The notes below the pieces were generated by a model. It searched no databases and was not told the origin of the DNA. It worked only from the letters and a program-made list of their open reading frames with translations. This document shows positions 61,869 through 64,000 of a stretch of 64,000 nucleotides of DNA, one piece after another; position 1 is the stretch's first letter; the number at the start of each line of letters is the position of its first letter. Both the position numbers and the translations under genes were made by a program. This stretch comes from an uncultured Oscillospiraceae bacterium (GTDB lineage: Bacteria; Bacillota; Clostridia; Oscillospirales; Acutalibacteraceae): contig URQB01000007.1 in assembly GCA_900549825.1 (NCBI GenBank), forward strand, positions 47,175 through 111,174, written 5' to 3'.

Positions 61869-62557
61869 ACACTGAGCATGTAAAGCTGATTGTTGTACGT
61901 CACTGCGAAGCAATGGGCAATTACTACCGCGTGTTTCAAGGCAGTACGGACTGCGATATTACGGAAAACGGGGCTCGCCAGTTGGATGTTTTGGCGGAGC
62001 GGATGCGGGAATTCCCCTTTCAGGCCGTCTATTCCAGCCCGCTGCGGCGTGCATTTAAAACGGCACAGGCCGCAAACCGCTATTATGGATTGGAGATCGA
62101 ACTGGACGGCCGGCTTGCTGAGATTCACGGCGGCTGCTGGGAAGGGGAGAAGTGGGGCGATTTCCCCAAACTTTATCCGCTGGAGAGTTATCACTGGGAT
62201 CACGAACCCTGGAAATTCCACCCCGCAGGCGGGGAGCGTATGGCCGAGGTCTACAGCCGTATTTGGGAGGCGGCTACCGACATCGCTTCACGCCATTTCG
62301 GGCAGTCCGTATTGGTAGCCTCCCACGGCTGCGCGATTCGAAATCTGCTGTGCCATGCGCACGGCTGGGAGATCGAGCGGCTCAATGATGTGGATTGGTG
62401 CGATAATACGGCGATCAGCGTGATTGAATTTGACCGCTCTCTGCAGCCAGAGATTTTGCTGGAAAACGACAGCTCGCACCTGACGGAGCATCTCTCCACC
62501 TTTGCTAAGCAGAGCTGGTGGCGCAGGGAAAACCGCGATGCGATGCAATTTGAATAG
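61862..62557 (+). CDS. Histidine phosphatase family protein
   Basis: The product has 231 residues. The catalytic motif is VVRHCEAMGN, with the nucleophile His; the usual RHG is RHC here, a variant common in clostridial relatives. YSSPLRRAFKTAQ, LAEIHGGCWEGE (catalytic Glu) and VASHGCAIRN (second His) complete the site. It removes phosphate from an unknown metabolite. Overlap with pyrD by 7 nt places it in the pyr operon. Confidence 0.92.
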   Translation: MVDTEHVKLIVVRHCEAMGNYYRVFQGSTDCDITENGARQLDVLAERMREFPFQAVYSSPLRRAFKTAQAANRYYGLEIELDGRLAEIHGGCWEGEKWGDFPKLYPLESYHWDHEPWKFHPAGGERMAEVYSRIWEAATDIASRHFGQSVLVASHGCAIRNLLCHAHGWEIERLNDVDWCDNTAISVIEFDRSLQPEILLENDSSHLTEHLSTFAKQSWWRRENRDAMQFE

Positions 62558-62568
62558 AGGTGCTGCCC

Positions 62569-62997
62569 ATGGTCATTCTTTCCGTTGATTACGGTGATGC
62601 GCGCACGGGAATCGCTGTGTGCGACAAGCTTGAAATGCTGGCTTCTCCCGTGACTGTTTTGGCGGAAGCTTATGCGCCGAAGCTGGCCTGCCTGATTGCA
62701 GAGGAGGCGCGGAAACACGCTGCGCAGGAGATCGTGCTCGGTCTGCCGCGGAATATGGATGGAAGCGAAGGCTGCCGTGCGCAGAAATGCCGCGAGTTTG
62801 CCGCGATTTTAGAAAAAGACGGCGGAATCCCCGTCAAGCTTTGGGATGAAAGGCTGACCACGGTACGCGCGCATCAGGCGCTGAACCAGACCAATACGCG
62901 CGGGAAAAAGCGCAAGGCCGTAGTAGACGCAGTATCCGCCGTTATGATCCTGCAGGACTATATCGATTATCGGAAAACGCACGCTGTGCCGGATTAG
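62569..62997 (+). CDS. ruvX: RuvX/YqgF Holliday-junction resolvase-like
   Basis: The product has 142 residues. The RNase H-like fold is clear: SVDYGDARTGIAVCD with the first Asp, VLGLPRNMDGS, LWDERLTTVRAHQAL and KAVVDAVSAVMILQDYID with the last Asp. It processes pre-16S rRNA and/or branched DNA. The ATG at 62569 has GAGG 8 nt upstream. It follows the phosphatase gene closely and ends near the convergent TauE genes. Confidence 0.94.
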   Translation: MVILSVDYGDARTGIAVCDKLEMLASPVTVLAEAYAPKLACLIAEEARKHAAQEIVLGLPRNMDGSEGCRAQKCREFAAILEKDGGIPVKLWDERLTTVRAHQALNQTNTRGKKRKAVVDAVSAVMILQDYIDYRKTHAVPD

Positions 62998-63010
62998 GGC
63001 AGCGTGCGTT

Positions 63011-63382
63011 TTAAGATTTTTTTGCTTTTTTTGGTTTACCAAACAATTCGATCAGCCCTACGATCAGGAGGAATCCGCCGAATATCTTTCCCAGCCATTC
63101 ACCTTTCATCATCCCGGCGAGCCAGGTCCCCAGCCCGACGCCGGCAAGCCCTCCCAGCGCCATGGGAATGACGCTTTTCCAATGAATCAGCTTTTTCTTC
63201 CAGTTCATCAGGATAGAGACGAGCGCACAGGGCAGAAAAAAAAGAAGATTAATCCCTTGCGCCTTCAGCTGCGGCATATGCATGCCGAGCGTGAGATAAA
63301 GCACCAGCACGCCGCCCCCGCCAAGCCCCAGTGCTCCCGCCACTGCGGAAAAAAGCCCTGCAAGCTGATCGATCCAGCTCAT
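63011..63382 (-). CDS. Half-size TauE/SafE-family membrane protein (second)
   Basis: The product has 123 residues with about four membrane segments. It includes VAGALGLGGGGVLVLYLTLG, the TauE/SafE glycine-rich signature. Full-length relatives have about 250 residues, so this is one half. The start overlaps the stop of the other half (ATGA). The pair probably forms a heterodimeric anion (sulfite/organosulfonate-like) exporter; the substrate is not known. Confidence 0.88.
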   Translation of the reverse strand: MSWIDQLAGLFSAVAGALGLGGGGVLVLYLTLGMHMPQLKAQGINLLFFLPCALVSILMNWKKKLIHWKSVIPMALGGLAGVGLGTWLAGMMKGEWLGKIFGGFLLIVGLIELFGKPKKAKKS

Positions 63383-63729
63383 CTCATCACCATCCTGACG
63401 CCCGCCCAAAGCATGAAGATTCCAAAAATCCTGCGTAGCCATTTTTCCGGGATGTGCGGTAGCAGCAGAGATCCCGCTACGGCCCCTATGACAGCCACGG
63501 GAAAATAGGGGAGTGCCTGTGTCAGTGCTACCTTCCCGGAGCTGATATAGAGGATTGCGCTGAGCAGGGAAAGCGGAAAAATAACTGCGATGGAGCTCGC
63601 GTGCGCTTGCGTTTGGGTCAAATCTGATTTCTGCAAAAGCGGGACGGCGAGCATGCCGCCGCCTGCTCCCAGAAGGCTGTTGACGATTCCGACAAAAAAA
63701 CCACCGAGAGCGGTAAGCCATGGATTCAT
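63379..63729 (-). CDS. Half-size TauE/SafE-family membrane protein (first)
   Basis: The product has 116 residues with about four membrane segments. The GIVNSLLGAGGGMLAVPLL block is the TauE/SafE signature, matched by a similar block in the partner. The start at 63729 has GGAGG about 12 nt upstream; the open frame extends to 63780 without a better site. Its last four bases overlap the start of the second half, so translation is coupled. Confidence 0.85.
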   Translation of the reverse strand: MNPWLTALGGFFVGIVNSLLGAGGGMLAVPLLQKSDLTQTQAHASSIAVIFPLSLLSAILYISSGKVALTQALPYFPVAVIGAVAGSLLLPHIPEKWLRRIFGIFMLWAGVRMVMR

Positions 63730-63828
63730 AAAGGGGCAGATCCTCCATTCTTCTGGCCGTTTTAGGGAGAAAAATATCACGAATATTTCTACGGATCATC
63801 TTTCTCTGATTGAGATCATCCGCTTCTA

Positions 63829-64000
63829 TTAGTGTGCCAGATTCACTGAGAAATATTTCGTTTGGAACGCGGATTTGTCCGCATGAAACGTTAGCATCGG
63901 TGAACGGGGGGCAACAACGGTTTTGAGGACGATGCCGAGGCCTCTGCCGGCGTGATCCTCCTCGCCTTCCGGCAGGGAAGGCGTCGTCGTCTGCCTTGCC
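63829..64000 (-). CDS. C-terminal end of an ATP-binding (GHKL-like) protein, cut by window edge
   Basis: A minus frame of 56 codons ends with TAA at 63831-63829 and reads through the window edge. It includes HAGRGLGIVLKTVV followed by strands (MLTFHADKSAFQTKYFSVNL), which resembles the G-box and last strand of GHKL ATPases such as histidine kinases. The start lies outside, so the identity is tentative. Confidence 0.45.
   Translation of the reverse strand, partial: ARQTTTPSLPEGEEDHAGRGLGIVLKTVVAPRSPMLTFHADKSAFQTKYFSVNLAH

Noticed and set aside
61862..62557. RHC instead of RHG in the histidine phosphatase as a dead active site
   Set aside because: The nucleophile His is kept and RHCEAxGN is common in clostridial relatives.

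Overview
The window looks like a chromosomal segment of an anaerobic, spore-forming member of the Clostridia, most like the Oscillospiraceae/Ruminococcaceae. The reasons are the spoIIGA-sigE pair, the yajC/TIGR04086 pair, a TatD-associated radical SAM protein, a CmpB-type membrane protein, AGGAGG ribosome sites with ATG/GTG/TTG starts, and consensus sigma-A promoters. Gene order is dense, both strands are used about equally, and convergent genes are separated by bidirectional hairpin terminators. I see no phage, insertion sequence, CRISPR array or defence island.

Layout. 0-5.5 kb: an exported PHP-domain protein (cut by the edge), a GH38 alpha-mannosidase and a calcineurin-like phosphoesterase. 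5.6-9.1 kb (minus): deoC-deoD nucleoside salvage, an aldo/keto reductase and a lipoprotein. 9.4-13.6 kb: an ECF sigma factor overlapping its zinc-finger anti-sigma factor, a large membrane-anchored protein, a small coiled-coil protein and a tautomerase. 13.9-19.7 kb: a domain-permuted GH3 enzyme, a decayed fragment and a GH106-like glycosidase. 20-25.5 kb: valS, a GNAT and a truncated NUDIX, yajC, a TIGR04086 protein, and a radical SAM gene with no canonical start codon beside an HD-domain pseudogene. 25.9-32.2 kb: a secreted surface protein, tRNA-Ser(GGA), an AraC regulator, a lipoprotein MltG and a cytoplasmic Cu/Zn SOD. 32.2-39.7 kb: pyrE, a DEAD-box helicase, an O-antigen ligase-like protein, CIRCE-controlled groES-groEL and a DUF2804 protein. 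39.8-50.8 kb: metA, an unknown gene, DUF378, spoIIGA-sigE, Fe-ADH, an acetyltransferase, CmpB, HD and HAD proteins, a pyrophosphatase-like/NUDIX fusion, a COG2426 protein and a BofC-like protein. 51-53.4 kb: a class A penicillin-binding protein. 53.5-63 kb: pyrC-pyrF-carA-carB-pyrK-pyrD, a histidine phosphatase and ruvX. 63-64 kb: two half-size TauE/SafE proteins and the end of an ATP-binding protein.

The most striking observation is in the pyr operon. pyrC, pyrF, pyrK and pyrD keep their active-site motifs. carA has lost its whole glutaminase triad (Gly, Thr and Ala at the Cys, His and Glu positions). carB has lost the ATP/metal-binding residues of its second ATP-grasp half and some of those in the first. 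Both reading frames are full length and translationally coupled, so this looks like a divergent or repurposed carbamoyl-phosphate synthetase rather than a decaying gene. pyrB is absent from the window and pyrE lies about 20 kb away.

Other points of interest are a roughly 105-bp promoter/leader element duplicated upstream of two unrelated genes, an apparent ATT start codon, a TGA-truncated NUDIX gene, an ECF-type autopromoter, and a pyrophosphatase-like domain without its acidic residues fused to a NUDIX domain.
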